DNA of 14,754 nt from an uncultured Helicobacter sp. Lineage in GTDB: Bacteria; Campylobacterota; Campylobacteria; Campylobacterales; Helicobacteraceae. Positions 1 to 7,590 of this stretch are shown here, piece by piece. Within the stretch, counting starts at the first letter, position 1. Every line of letters starts with the position of its first letter. The DNA is taken from positions 1 through 14,754 of the forward strand of contig CALVBL010000032.1 in NCBI GenBank assembly GCA_944325775.1. The letters are read 5' to 3'. Below the pieces are notes generated by a model. The model made no database searches. It worked only from the letters and a program-made list of their open reading frames with translations, and was not told the origin of the DNA. The translations under genes and the position numbers were made by a program.

Positions 1-220
1 GCCACTGCTCATTTGGATTCAAAAACACGCTAAGCAACTCACCATTTCGATCTAGGAGGATCTTGCTGTATTGGGATTCGAAAGGATCGCGTGAGGTGGG
101 GCTAGTGAGCGGAGCGAGTAGAGAATCTAGCGCATAGAATCTATACACGCCATAGCCTGTGACAAGCACGCACAACAGCGCACCAAGCCACAAGCAGAGC
201 TTATAGATTTTGTGTTTCAC
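1..220 (-). CDS. pbpC: Penicillin-binding protein 1C, N-terminal part (partial)
   Basis: Only the first 73 codons lie in the window; the gene runs off the left edge. The start chosen is GTG at 220, preceded by AAAGGA seven bases upstream. Residues 6-27 form a hydrophobic membrane anchor, followed by a short linker and the segment ILLDRNGELLSVFLNP then NEQW. This matches the start of the periplasmic part of PbpC, a bifunctional class A peptidoglycan synthase (glycosyltransferase plus transpeptidase), where a DR-G-L motif precedes the glycosyltransferase domain. The catalytic domains are outside the window. It lies 134 bp downstream of cca on the same strand and has its own TATAAT box at 312-317. 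A short frame on the same strand ends on the overlapping GTGA. The family call rests on the N-terminal motif only. Confidence 0.72.
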   Translation of the reverse strand, partial: MKHKIYKLCLWLGALLCVLVTGYGVYRFYALDSLLAPLTSPTSRDPFESQYSKILLDRNGELLSVFLNPNEQW

Positions 221-285
221 TTGATGATCCTTTGTTTGGCTTGATGATTTTTCTTGCGTGGATTGATTAAGGTTTGTGTGGTCAT
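217..285 (-). other. Possible 22-codon leader frame overlapping the pbpC start
   Basis: On the minus strand an ATG at 285 opens a 22-codon frame rich in Lys/Gln/Asn. It closes with TGA at 219-217, which overlaps the pbpC GTG (220-218) as GTGA. Such an overlap is typical of translational coupling. The frame has only a weak purine-rich stretch upstream. It could be a leader peptide, the true N-terminus of pbpC after a frameshift, or chance. Confidence 0.22.
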
Positions 286-311
286 TGCTTATCTCTCTTG
301 GGATTTTTGGT

Positions 312-320
312 ATTATAGCA
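312..320 (-). promoter_or_regulatory. Extended -10 promoter for pbpC
   Basis: The minus strand reads TGCTATAAT, a perfect extended -10 element. It lies between the cca stop and the pbpC start and gives an expected transcription start near 303. No convincing -35 box is present, as is usual for the Helicobacter housekeeping sigma factor. Confidence 0.6.
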
Positions 321-354
321 TTGTCTTTGGTTGATGCTTAAAGAGTTTTCTGCC

Positions 355-1614
355 TTAACAGACTTGAGTATCTATCAATGTCTTAGCGCGTTTGGTGAGA
401 GATTCTCGCGTGTTTAGGAGTTTTTGAGCTATTACCTCTGTTAAGAGTGCTTGGAGTATTTTGCCCACGCACTTGCCCTTTATGTTGGGTTTTAATGCCT
501 TGATGGTATCGCCGCTAATCTGGAGAGTTTTTAACTCATAGCACGCATTTTGTGCAAGATCACATACATGCTCTCTCAAATCCCCCAAATCCCCATATCG
601 CAACTCCCAAAGATTCAATACCTCACACACACTCTGTGCCCCAAATCGCGCAAGTAGGTTTAAAATCTCGCTATCATCGCGCGGCGGTGTGAGAGAGAGT
701 AAGGCGAGCAGGGAACAGATCTCTCTCTTGTGGGCGTTGCTAAAGCGTAGATTCTCCATAAGGCTGGCTCTCATCGCCTCATCAAAGCCACCTAGCAGCC
801 ACGCGTATCGTATAGGCAGGTGTGAATCTAGTGTATCGATGTGCGCCGCTATCTTGCAGAGTGTGGGGGAGAGATTGGCAGATTGGCAGGCTAGATGAGC
901 AAAGAGATGCGCAAAGATTCCTGCAAACTCCTCCAATACCCCACCCACATATGCGCCTAAGAGGGTTTTATCAAGCTCCAAGCGTATGCGCTCAATGGGC
1001 AGGGTCGTGATGAGATTGCTAAGCTCTAATAGCGCATCTTTGGTCTGTGAATCTATACTAAAGCCTAGAGTCGCCCCAAAACGCATAGCGCGCAAGATCC
1101 TAAGAGAATCTTCGCTAAAACGTGAATGTGCATCACCCACGCACATAATGCGCTTGTGTTGCAGATCTTTTATGCCATCGACATAGTCCAGCACGCCTTG
1201 CTGTGGGTTGTATGCGAGGGCATTGATACTAAAATCCCGCCGCACAAGGTCTTGTGCCAAATCTCGCACAAACTCCACACCATCAGGGCGGCGCGCATCG
1301 CGGTAGATTCCATCGCTGCGAAAGGTGGTGATCTCATAGCACACACCCTCTATACACACGCCTATTGTGCCGTATTTAGATCCGGTGTGTATGAACTTGA
1401 TACGAGTATCGTGCGCAAATATTTCACAAATGGCTTGGGGCAGCGCACTCGTGGCGATATCCCAGTCTTTGGGAGCTATGCCAAGCAGGCTATCACGCAC
1501 GCAGCCTCCGACGATGTAGGCGCGATAGCCGTGGGATTGTATCGTGCTTAGAATCTCTGTGAGATTCTGTGGTAGAGCGATGTGGTGGGGATAAATCCGT
1601 GGGGTAGCGCGCAT
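355..1614 (-). CDS. cca: CCA tRNA nucleotidyltransferase / poly(A) polymerase family
   Basis: A 419-residue cytoplasmic enzyme of the class II nucleotidyltransferase family, which adds or repairs the 3'-terminal CCA of tRNAs from CTP and ATP. The sequence shows the fold in order: the GG and catalytic Asp motif (VGGCVRD at 35-41, DWD at 50-52), the RRDF-INALAY motif at 125-135 that helps bind the ribose, a D-VDG loop, and the EDSLRILRAMRF motif at 168-179 of the nucleotide-specificity region. A helical, poorly conserved tRNA-binding C-terminus follows. The start is ATG at 1614 because AGGAGA lies seven bases upstream; a TTG ten codons further upstream (1644) has no such site. A TATAAT box lies about 100 bp upstream. 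The family also contains poly(A) polymerases and CC- or A-adding enzymes. If this is the only copy in the genome it is the full CCA-adding enzyme. Confidence 0.93.
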   Translation of the reverse strand: MRATPRIYPHHIALPQNLTEILSTIQSHGYRAYIVGGCVRDSLLGIAPKDWDIATSALPQAICEIFAHDTRIKFIHTGSKYGTIGVCIEGVCYEITTFRSDGIYRDARRPDGVEFVRDLAQDLVRRDFSINALAYNPQQGVLDYVDGIKDLQHKRIMCVGDAHSRFSEDSLRILRAMRFGATLGFSIDSQTKDALLELSNLITTLPIERIRLELDKTLLGAYVGGVLEEFAGIFAHLFAHLACQSANLSPTLCKIAAHIDTLDSHLPIRYAWLLGGFDEAMRASLMENLRFSNAHKREICSLLALLSLTPPRDDSEILNLLARFGAQSVCEVLNLWELRYGDLGDLREHVCDLAQNACYELKTLQISGDTIKALKPNIKGKCVGKILQALLTEVIAQKLLNTRESLTKRAKTLIDTQVC

Positions 1615-1712
1615 CGGGCTTCTCCTGTTTTGATAACTTAGCAAATTCTACATTTTTCATATAGAAAGCCTTTTGTGAAACTCCTTCTATACGAAAATCC
1701 TTGCAAGGACGC

Positions 1713-1718
1713 ATTATA
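1713..1718 (-). promoter_or_regulatory. -10 box for cca
   Basis: The minus strand reads GTGTATAATGCG, giving TATAAT with an expected start near 1706 and a 5' leader of about 90 bases. The leader begins with a perfect 10-bp palindrome, CCTTGCAAGG (1699-1708). Confidence 0.5.
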
Positions 1719-1773
1719 CACTTAAACCCACACAAAAAATCACGATTTAATTTTGTTTGCTGTGCATTTTGGC

Positions 1774-1779
1774 TACAAT
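1774..1779 (+). promoter_or_regulatory. -10 box for the Sel1-repeat gene pair
   Basis: TACAAT in the context TTGGCTACAATATG, 31 bp before the ATG at 1810. This leaves a short leader that carries the AGGAG site. It diverges from the cca promoter about 55 bp away. No clear -35 box is visible. Confidence 0.4.
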
Positions 1780-1809
1780 ATGCCCAAAACTTCCCCTAGG
1801 AGCTTGGTG

Positions 1810-2439
1810 ATGAAGACCCTTAAGATTACGATGGTGTGGCTCATTCTCACGTTGTGTGCCCATATCCATGCGCAAAATTCCGATGAGGCTATGCAAGAAC
1901 TTGTCAATGGTAACTACAAAAAAGCCCTGCAGATGTTTGAAACTCTTTGCAAAAATAATGATTTTGGCGCGTGCTATCAGCTGGGGATCCTGTATAGCAG
2001 TAGCGACAATGTGCCACAAAATTTCCATAAAAGCGTGGCATTTTATGATCTCGCGTGTAGTGCGAATGTGCTCGCTGCGTGTAACAATCTAGGTGTGATG
2101 TTTTATCGTGGTGAGGGTGTGCGTCAAGACTATCAAAGAAGTCTGGAGCTCTATGACAAAGCATGCAAGGGGGGGAATGCAGACGCGTGCAATAATTTGG
2201 GCGTGATGTTTGAAAACGGCTATGGTGTAGAAAAGCGCGACTATGTTCAGGCGGGATTATACTATACCGATGCGTGTATGGGCAAAAGCGCTAAGGGCTG
2301 CTACAATCTCGCGATCTTAACCTATGATGGCAATGGTGTCAAAAAGGATAGGGCGATGGCAAAAGAGTATTATGGACTAAGTTGTGATTTTGGGCTGCAG
2401 GCGGGGTGTGAGCAGTTCAAAAAGCTTAATCTTGAGTAG
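1810..2439 (+). CDS. Secreted cysteine-rich Sel1-repeat protein (Hcp-like)
   Basis: A 209-residue protein with a signal peptide (MKTLK, a hydrophobic core, then AHIHA with cleavage expected before QN) and Sel1-like tetratricopeptide repeats. Cysteine pairs lie at 47/55, 83/91, 119/127, 156/164 and 192/200. Spacing is eight residues within a pair and 28 (once 29) between pairs, the 36-residue period of the Helicobacter cysteine-rich protein family, whose pairs form disulfides bridging the two helices of each repeat. It is therefore expected in the periplasm or outside the cell. HcpA/HcpB of H. pylori bind or slowly hydrolyse beta-lactams and HcpA stimulates immune cells; whether this protein does either is not visible. 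The start is ATG at 1810 because AGGAG lies seven bases upstream; an upstream TTG frame start at 1753 lacks a ribosome site. The second Sel1 gene follows after nine bases and is probably cotranscribed. A G7 run lies at 2169-2175. Confidence 0.87.
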   Translation: MKTLKITMVWLILTLCAHIHAQNSDEAMQELVNGNYKKALQMFETLCKNNDFGACYQLGILYSSSDNVPQNFHKSVAFYDLACSANVLAACNNLGVMFYRGEGVRQDYQRSLELYDKACKGGNADACNNLGVMFENGYGVEKRDYVQAGLYYTDACMGKSAKGCYNLAILTYDGNGVKKDRAMAKEYYGLSCDFGLQAGCEQFKKLNLE

Positions 2440-2448
2440 GGGTTGATG

Positions 2449-3087
2449 ATGAAAAATCTCGCGTATATTGTGCTAGCATGCGTGATGATAGGAAGTGGGT
2501 GTAGTAATCAGGTGCTGCAAAAAACCTCCCAGCTTGCTGATGATAGCTCCATCGCTCACGAATCCCCTCAACTCCTCCAAAGTATCAAAACACTTAAAAG
2601 CTCGTGTGGTAGCGGCAATAGTATGGATTGCTACAGGCTTGGGACACTGTATGCTAAAGGTGAGGGTGATGTGCAGTGGTATTCTAAAGCCGCGCAGTTT
2701 TATAAGATAGCGTGTGAATCTGGTGTGCTCAAAGCCTGTAATAATCTCGGTGCGCTCTATGAGGAGGGGCTAGGCGCGAGGCAGAGCTATCAAGTGGCGT
2801 TTCGATACTATCAGGCGGCTTGCTCGCGGGGTGAGCCCGATGCGTGCAATAATCTCGCGCGTATGACAGAAAATGGTATCTTAGTTACCAAGGATGCTTC
2901 GTATGCTGCGCTATTGTATGAAAAAGCGTGTATCGGCGGTAGCGCGGTAGCGTGTATGAATATCGGCAGAATGTATGTCAAGGGTAAAGGTGTCTCAAAA
3001 AATAAGCAGAGTGCGAAGAGTTTTTTTGGGCAGGCTTGCGATCTGTCTTATCAAGAGGGCTGCGAGGCGTATAAATCGCTTTTGTAG
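2449..3087 (+). CDS. Cysteine-rich Sel1-repeat protein, probable lipoprotein
   Basis: A 212-residue paralogue of the upstream protein. The N-terminus MKNLAYIVLACVMIGSGCSN is a short hydrophobic signal ending at Cys18. It looks like a lipoprotein signal, although Gly at -3 of the lipobox is not ideal. Cysteine pairs at 53/61, 89/97, 125/133, 161/169 and 197/205 follow an exact 36-residue period, so five helix-turn-helix Sel1 units locked by disulfides are expected. Residues 20-48 are a Ser/Gln-rich spacer between anchor and repeats. The start is ATG at 2449: it follows AGGGG with a six-base spacer, whereas ATG 2446 and TTG 2443 are too close to that site. The pair look like a local duplication that has diverged, one form soluble and one membrane-anchored. 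No catalytic residues can be named and the function is unknown. Confidence 0.85.
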   Translation: MKNLAYIVLACVMIGSGCSNQVLQKTSQLADDSSIAHESPQLLQSIKTLKSSCGSGNSMDCYRLGTLYAKGEGDVQWYSKAAQFYKIACESGVLKACNNLGALYEEGLGARQSYQVAFRYYQAACSRGEPDACNNLARMTENGILVTKDASYAALLYEKACIGGSAVACMNIGRMYVKGKGVSKNKQSAKSFFGQACDLSYQEGCEAYKSLL

Positions 3088-3132
3088 TGGGTTGTGAGTG
3101 CGGTAGATTCTGCTGCTTTGGTGCGGTTTGCT

Positions 3133-3156
3133 GTGGCAGGGAATGATTTCTGCCAC
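3133..3156 (+). terminator. Hairpin downstream of the Sel1 pair, possible terminator
   Basis: A perfect 7-bp stem (GTGGCAG at 3133-3139 with CTGCCAC at 3150-3156) can be extended inward by G-U and A-T pairs to leave a four-base loop. No T run follows, so it may be a weak or factor-assisted terminator, or an RNA-stabilising structure. It lies 45 bases after the second Sel1 stop. Confidence 0.35.
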
Positions 3157-3204
3157 TTGCAGGTACATATACAGTGCTTGAGAATATTTGCTTAGATTCT
3201 TAAT

Positions 3205-3230
3205 GGATTCTACACCACCGCGTAGAATCT
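3205..3230 (+). repeat. Inverted repeat made of the AGATTCT/AGAATCT word
   Basis: GATTCTAC at 3206-3213 pairs perfectly with GTAGAATC at 3222-3229 around an eight-base loop. The stem is built from the heptamer abundant throughout this window. It lies in the 275-bp spacer between the Sel1 pair and dps. Confidence 0.4.
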
Positions 3231-3243
3231 GTGCTCAATTAGA

Positions 3244-3292
3244 ATTTGTAAAAATCTATCACAAATGATAAAAATTATTATTTGTTACAAAT
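3244..3292 (+). promoter_or_regulatory. Operator-like array upstream of dps
   Basis: Four copies of the hexamer ATTTGT or its complement ACAAAT lie at 3244-3249, 3261-3266, 3280-3285 and 3287-3292, forming two inverted pairs. The second pair is a perfect palindrome with a one-base centre. Between them, around 3264-3284, is a partly palindromic AT-rich stretch (AAATGATAA then TTATTATTT) resembling a Fur/PerR-type box. Dps/NapA genes in this phylum respond to iron or oxidative stress, so a Fur-family operator is plausible. The regulator is not identified. Confidence 0.35.
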
Positions 3293-3310
3293 TTATTTAC
3301 TAAAGTTTCT

Positions 3311-3316
3311 TAGAAT
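3311..3316 (+). promoter_or_regulatory. Probable -10 box for dps
   Basis: TAGAAT, 47 bp before the dps ATG, downstream of the operator-like array. An AAGGAGG site at 3351-3357, five bases before the ATG, predicts strong translation. No clear -35 box is visible. Confidence 0.35.
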
Positions 3317-3362
3317 TTTTTCATCTTAAATCTTTAAGAAATTAACCCAAAAGGAGGATACG

Positions 3363-3800
3363 ATGAGCAAAATTATCGATCAACTCAAACAGATTCAGGC
3401 GGATGCACAGGTGTTTTACATCAAGGTGCATAATTATCATTGGAATGTCAAAGGTATGGATTTCCAGCCTACACACAAAGCGACAGAAGAGATCTATGAA
3501 GAATTCGCTGATGTCTTTGATGATACGGCAGAACGTGTGTTGCAGCTAGGTGGTGTGCCATATGTGACACTTGCTGATATGCTAAAGAGCGCAAAAATCA
3601 AAGAGGAGAGCACACATAGCTTTGATTCCAAGGCAGTTGTGAAAGGAATTTTGGCAGATTATGAATATTTCCTCAATGCATTTACTGAACTCTCTAAAAG
3701 TGCTGATGAAGCCGGAGACAAAGTAAGTGCAGCGTATGCTGACGACAAATGCGCACAGCTACAAAAAGCCATCTGGATGCTAAAAGCACAGCTTGGCTAA
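3363..3800 (+). CDS. dps: Dps-family ferritin, NapA-like
   Basis: A 145-residue protein very similar to H. pylori NapA as I know it (shared stretches include KVHN-HWNVKG, HKATEEIYEEFAD and a C-terminal YADD--A-LQK-IWML). It should form a 12-subunit hollow sphere that oxidises and stores iron, and in relatives it protects DNA and can activate neutrophils. The inter-subunit ferroxidase ligands are visible: His26, His38, Asp53 and Glu57. These are one position later than in H. pylori NapA. Trp27 follows the first His. It has no signal peptide, so it is cytoplasmic. It has an ideal AAGGAGG ribosome site, its own promoter region and its own terminator, and so is monocistronic. Length is typical. 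Confidence 0.96.
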   Translation: MSKIIDQLKQIQADAQVFYIKVHNYHWNVKGMDFQPTHKATEEIYEEFADVFDDTAERVLQLGGVPYVTLADMLKSAKIKEESTHSFDSKAVVKGILADYEYFLNAFTELSKSADEAGDKVSAAYADDKCAQLQKAIWMLKAQLG

Positions 3801-3808
3801 TCTCCCCT

Positions 3809-3840
3809 TCCCTCACTTAAGCAAGTGGGGGATCTTCTTT
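3809..3840 (+). terminator. Rho-independent terminator of dps
   Basis: A 10-bp stem (3809-3818 with 3823-3832, one G-U pair) closes on the loop AAGC and is followed by a T-rich tail TCTTCTTT. It starts eight bases after the dps stop. The gene beyond it is convergent and the T-rich tail exists only on the plus strand. Confidence 0.75.
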
Positions 3841-3881
3841 AATCCTCTTTTACTCACAATTCTTTGTTTTATTATTGAGCG

Positions 3882-4616
3882 TTAAATCTCATCGGCTTTT
3901 AGATATTTTTGTGCTGCATGCAAATCCTCTGGTGTATCGATTCCCACGCTATTAGTTTGCACGACTTCTAATGCGATTGTTTTACCATGGTAGAGCGCAC
4001 GGAGCTGTTCAAGTTTCTCAATGTGCTCTAGTGGGCTTTGTGTCAAGGCGCAAAACTCATCTAAGTATTGTTTTCTAAACCCATACAAGCCCAAATGTCC
4101 CAAATATGGATATTCGCTCAAAGTCTTAGTATCCACACCATCGCGCGCATATGGCACACCTAGCCGAGAAAAATACAGCGCTTGCTTGCGAGCATTGACT
4201 ACGACTTTGACGAGATTGTGATCGGTAATTTCATCAGGGGAGATGACTTTGGCAAGTGTGTTCAAAAACGCATCACTCTCCCTAGTAAGTCGCGCGAGAG
4301 TCTCTAGGACATAAGATTCTATAAATGGCTCATCGGCTTGGAGATTGATAATGATACTCTCGCTCGCGAGCCCTAGGATATTTGCCGCTTCTGCACATCT
4401 ATCAGTACCGCTAGAGTGGCTTTTGGCAGTCAGCACACTTGCGATATTGTGTGCCTTGCACACTTGCATAATCTCCTCATCATCACATGCCACGACGACT
4501 TCATCGACTTTTTGGGCATTTTTAGCAGTCCTCACGATCATAGGCATACCCCCAAGATCGGACAAAACCTTTCTTGGCAGTCGCGTAGATTCTAAACGTG
4601 CTGGAATGATAATCAT
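3882..4616 (-). CDS. kdsB: 3-deoxy-manno-octulosonate cytidylyltransferase (CMP-KDO synthetase)
   Basis: A 244-residue cytoplasmic enzyme that activates KDO with CTP to CMP-KDO, the donor for the inner core of lipopolysaccharide. Diagnostic features are the N-terminal nucleotide-binding loop PARLESTRLPRK (5-16), the SGTDR motif (69-73) and NLQADEPFI (91-99), whose Asp95 binds the catalytic magnesium. Length matches the family (about 240-255). The start is ATG 4616 with AGGA seven bases upstream. It is the last gene of the leucine cluster, 43 bp after leuB, and is probably read from the leuA promoter with no terminator in between. The functions are unrelated, so this is co-location and not a shared pathway. 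It confirms a Gram-negative host with KDO-containing LPS. Confidence 0.95.
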   Translation of the reverse strand: MIIIPARLESTRLPRKVLSDLGGMPMIVRTAKNAQKVDEVVVACDDEEIMQVCKAHNIASVLTAKSHSSGTDRCAEAANILGLASESIIINLQADEPFIESYVLETLARLTRESDAFLNTLAKVISPDEITDHNLVKVVVNARKQALYFSRLGVPYARDGVDTKTLSEYPYLGHLGLYGFRKQYLDEFCALTQSPLEHIEKLEQLRALYHGKTIALEVVQTNSVGIDTPEDLHAAQKYLKADEI

Positions 4617-4659
4617 GGCATATTCCTAAGAGGGCACAATACACATAGCATTTGGTGCA

Positions 4660-5742
4660 TTATAAAATCGCCTTTGTGATGAGATCACCCATCGCCTCAC
4701 ACCCCACGGCTTTGAGGCTAGAATCTGCAGTGTCTAACATATCCAGTGTGCGATAGCCCTGATTAAGAATCTCCTCTATCGCGTGCTCTATAGCCTGCGC
4801 CTCATTATGTAGCCCAAAAGAGTGTCGCAACATCATCGCTACGCTCAAAATCGTGCCGATAGGGTTAGCCTTATCCTGCCCAGCGATATCTGGTGCGCTG
4901 CCATGGATTGGTTCATACAAACCTTTGCTTGTGTGTGCAAGTGAAGCAGAGGGGATCGTGCCGATACTGCCAGTGATCACACTCGCCTCATCGCTCAAAA
5001 TATCACCAAACATATTTTCAGTCAAAATCACATCAAACTGCCACGGCGCACGGCAGATCTGCATAGCGGCATTATCGACATACATATGGGTGAGATTCAC
5101 ATCAGGATAGTCCTTAGCCACTTTTTGGGTGATGTTACGCCATAGTCGTGAGCTATCAAGCACATTTGCTTTATCCACGGAAACCACTTCTTTTTTGCGT
5201 CCTCGCGCGATATCAAACGCTACGCGCGCAATGGATTCTATCTGTGAGGCACTATAGCGCATATCGTCGCTTGCTACAAGTTCGCCACCGATCTCTTGGG
5301 TTTTGTGCTCACCAAAATACACGCCTCCGATGAGCTCACGCACGATGATAAAATCAATGCCTTTTTTGAGAATATCCTCTTTGAGCGGGCTTGCGCTTTG
5401 GAGTTGGGGGAGGAGCAGAGCAGGACGGATATTAGCAAATAATCCTAGCTCTTTGCGAATCTGTAGCAGTGCCTTTTCAGGGCGATTGTGGCTTGGCTGA
5501 TTATCCCACTTAGGACCACCTACTGCGCCCAAAAGCACACTATCGCTTTGCTTGCAGATCTCTAGGCTTTCTGCTGGGAGGCACTCGCCGCACGCATCGA
5601 TCGCGCAGCCTCCTGCTAGCACTTCTTTGTATTCGAAGCTGTGATTGTATTTTTGCGCTATCGCATTGAGCACCTTGAGGGCTTGTGTGATGATTTCTGT
5701 GCCGATTCCATCGCCGCGCACTACTGCTATGGTTTTTTGCAT
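4660..5742 (-). CDS. leuB: 3-isopropylmalate dehydrogenase
   Basis: A 360-residue NAD-dependent beta-decarboxylating dehydrogenase, third step of leucine synthesis (3-isopropylmalate to 2-oxoisocaproate). Visible motifs are the start VVRGDGIGTEI, GGPKWD, the substrate loop RPALLLP with IVRELIGGVYFGEH, KANVLDSSRLWR, YVDNAAMQI, the metal-binding region TENMFGDILSDEAS, and the adenosine-binding YEPIHGSAPDIAG followed by KANPIG near residue 275. Length is standard for homodimeric LeuB. The start is ATG 5742 with AAGGA six bases upstream. It follows leuD by 21 bp and is the fourth gene of the operon. Confidence 0.97.
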   Translation of the reverse strand: MQKTIAVVRGDGIGTEIITQALKVLNAIAQKYNHSFEYKEVLAGGCAIDACGECLPAESLEICKQSDSVLLGAVGGPKWDNQPSHNRPEKALLQIRKELGLFANIRPALLLPQLQSASPLKEDILKKGIDFIIVRELIGGVYFGEHKTQEIGGELVASDDMRYSASQIESIARVAFDIARGRKKEVVSVDKANVLDSSRLWRNITQKVAKDYPDVNLTHMYVDNAAMQICRAPWQFDVILTENMFGDILSDEASVITGSIGTIPSASLAHTSKGLYEPIHGSAPDIAGQDKANPIGTILSVAMMLRHSFGLHNEAQAIEHAIEEILNQGYRTLDMLDTADSSLKAVGCEAMGDLITKAIL

Positions 5743-5763
5743 ATTTCGTCCTTTGTGTAGATT

Positions 5764-6258
5764 CTATACTTGTTTTCGCTTAGCGATCCAGTTGAGATAG
5801 CCATTGGCATTGATGATCTCTTGGATAAATGGAGGGAATGGCGCGGTTTTGAATCTCGCGTTTGTGCTGAGGTTAGTGATCTCGCCTTTGTCAAAGTCTA
5901 TCGCTACTTCCTCACTTTGCGCGATGGAATCCGCTATCTCGGGAGATTCTATAATCGCTAATCCGATGTTGATGGCGTTGCGATAAAAAATACGCGCAAA
6001 GCTCTTAGCAATGATGCATGAGATACCACTTGCTTTGATCGCGATGGGAGCGTGCTCACGGCTTGAGCCACAGCCAAAATTCCAGCCACCTACCATAATA
6101 TCACCCTCTTTGACCTTATGCACGAAGTCCTTGTCTATGTCTTCCATACAATGCGCGGCAAGCTCCTTGTGATCAGCAGTATTGAGATAGCGTGCGGGGA
6201 TAATCACATCGGTATCGACATTATCGCCGTATTTATGGACAAAACCTTGAGCTTTCAT
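5764..6258 (-). CDS. leuD: 3-isopropylmalate dehydratase, small subunit
   Basis: A 164-residue swivel-domain subunit that pairs with LeuC to isomerise 2-isopropylmalate to 3-isopropylmalate. Recognisable stretches are YGDNVDTDVIIPARYLNT near the start, GWNFGCGSSREHAPIA in the middle (the Ser-Arg of the active site) and AKSFARIFYRNAINIG. The length of about 165 residues marks the short (type 2, archaeal/Thermotoga-like) form and not the roughly 200-residue form of E. coli, in agreement with the neighbouring LeuC. The start is ATG 6258 with AAGGAG five bases upstream. It lies 35 bp after leuC. Confidence 0.95.
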   Translation of the reverse strand: MKAQGFVHKYGDNVDTDVIIPARYLNTADHKELAAHCMEDIDKDFVHKVKEGDIMVGGWNFGCGSSREHAPIAIKASGISCIIAKSFARIFYRNAINIGLAIIESPEIADSIAQSEEVAIDFDKGEITNLSTNARFKTAPFPPFIQEIINANGYLNWIAKRKQV

Positions 6259-6293
6259 AATCTCTCCTTGAAAATAATTAAAATTTATAGAAT

Positions 6294-7556
6294 CTACAGC
6301 ACAGATTCTGGCGCACTAAGCACACCGGTAATCGCGCTTGCCGCCGCTACTTCAGGCGAAGCGAGATACACCTCACTGCTTACATGTCCCATACGCCCTA
6401 CGAAGTTGCGGTTTGTTGTAGCGACGCATTTTTCATTTGCTGCCAAAATCCCCATATGCCCGCCCAAGCATGGACCACAAGTAGGAGTAGAGACGACACA
6501 ACCAGCTTTGATAAAAGTCTCCAAGTAGCCCCTTGCGATGCACTCTAGGTAGATGTTTTGAGTCGCGGGTATAACGATACAGCGCGTGTTTTTAGCGATT
6601 TTTTTATCTTTTAGAATCTTTGCAGCAATCGCCATATCGCTAAGTCGTCCGTTGGTGCAGGATCCGATAACGACTTGATCGATCTTGACTTCGCCCCATT
6701 CATCGCGCTCCTTGGTGTTTTCTGGCAGATGAGGGAATGCCACGGTGTGATCGATCGCGCTTAAATCAATGTCAAACACCTGCTCGTATTGTGCATCTTT
6801 ATCCGGTGCATAGATTTGGAACTGCTTGCTGGTGCGTGCTTTGGCATATTCTATCGTGATATCATCGACTTCAAAAATACCATTTTTCGCCCCCGCTTCG
6901 ATTGCCATATTCGCAATACAGAGCCGATCGTCAATCGTGAGATTCTTAAGCCCCTCACCGCCAAACTCCATGCTCTTATACAGCGCGCCATCAACACCAA
7001 TCTTACCAATGATATGCAAGATCACATCTTTGCCACTCACATACGGGCGCAACTTGCCTTTGAGATTGAATCGCATCGCTTGAGGCACCTTAAACCACGC
7101 CTCGCCTGTCGCCATACCCACTGCCATATCCGTAGAGCCCACACCGGTAGAAAACGCCCCCAATGCTCCATAAGTGCAAGTGTGTGAATCTGCGCCGATG
7201 ATGAGATCACCGATAGTGACGATACCTTGCTCAGGCAGGAGTGCGTGCTCTACGCCCATATTGCCCACATCATAGTAGTGTGATATGTCAAAATCTTTGG
7301 CAAAACAGCGGCATTGCTGGCTTTGGGTAGCGGCTTTGATGTCTTTATTGGGCGCGAAGTGATCCATCACTAGCGAGATTTTATCTTTGTCAAAAACTTC
7401 GGTGAATTTCGCTTTTTTAAAAGCATTGATCGCCACAGGTGTGGTGATATCATTGCCTAGCACCATATCGAGCTTTGCCATAATGAGATCGCCGGGTTTG
7501 ACAGATTCTAGACCTGCCTTGTGGGCGAGGATTTTTTGGGACATTGTCATACTCAT
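6294..7556 (-). CDS. leuC: 3-isopropylmalate dehydratase, large subunit
   Basis: A 420-residue aconitase-family subunit carrying a [4Fe-4S] cluster, partner of LeuD. The three cluster cysteines are Cys300 (in GSCTNGR), Cys360 and Cys363 (in PTCGPCLGGHMG). Other aconitase-family signatures are the DHFAPN segment at 65-70, GADSHTCTYGALGAFSTGVG at 121-140 and the Ser/Arg-rich RNFVGRMGH near the C-terminus. At 420 residues it is the short type 2 form, shorter than the roughly 466-residue E. coli-type protein. The start is ATG 7556 with AAGGAG upstream. It lies 34 bp after leuA. Confidence 0.96.
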   Translation of the reverse strand: MSMTMSQKILAHKAGLESVKPGDLIMAKLDMVLGNDITTPVAINAFKKAKFTEVFDKDKISLVMDHFAPNKDIKAATQSQQCRCFAKDFDISHYYDVGNMGVEHALLPEQGIVTIGDLIIGADSHTCTYGALGAFSTGVGSTDMAVGMATGEAWFKVPQAMRFNLKGKLRPYVSGKDVILHIIGKIGVDGALYKSMEFGGEGLKNLTIDDRLCIANMAIEAGAKNGIFEVDDITIEYAKARTSKQFQIYAPDKDAQYEQVFDIDLSAIDHTVAFPHLPENTKERDEWGEVKIDQVVIGSCTNGRLSDMAIAAKILKDKKIAKNTRCIVIPATQNIYLECIARGYLETFIKAGCVVSTPTCGPCLGGHMGILAANEKCVATTNRNFVGRMGHVSSEVYLASPEVAAASAITGVLSAPESVL

Positions 7557-7590
7557 ATTTGCTCCTTTTGTGTGTTGTGAATCTTAGAAT

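Noticed and set aside
1126..1551. 141-codon plus-strand frame opposite cca
   Set aside because: Antisense shadow of a well-supported conserved gene; no ribosome site and no recognisable motif.
1615..1644. N-terminal extension of cca starting at TTG 1644
   Set aside because: No ribosome site before the TTG, whereas ATG 1614 has AGGAGA at ideal spacing.
1493..1735. 80-codon minus-strand frame overlapping the cca start
   Set aside because: Overlaps cca out of frame and its Arg/Ser-rich tail is the shifted cca sequence; no convincing start.
2169..2175. G7 run in the first Sel1 gene as a phase-variation tract
   Set aside because: Too short to be confidently unstable; recorded only.
6789..7187. 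132-codon plus-strand frame opposite leuC
   Set aside because: Antisense shadow; its His/Arg-rich product mirrors leuC codons.
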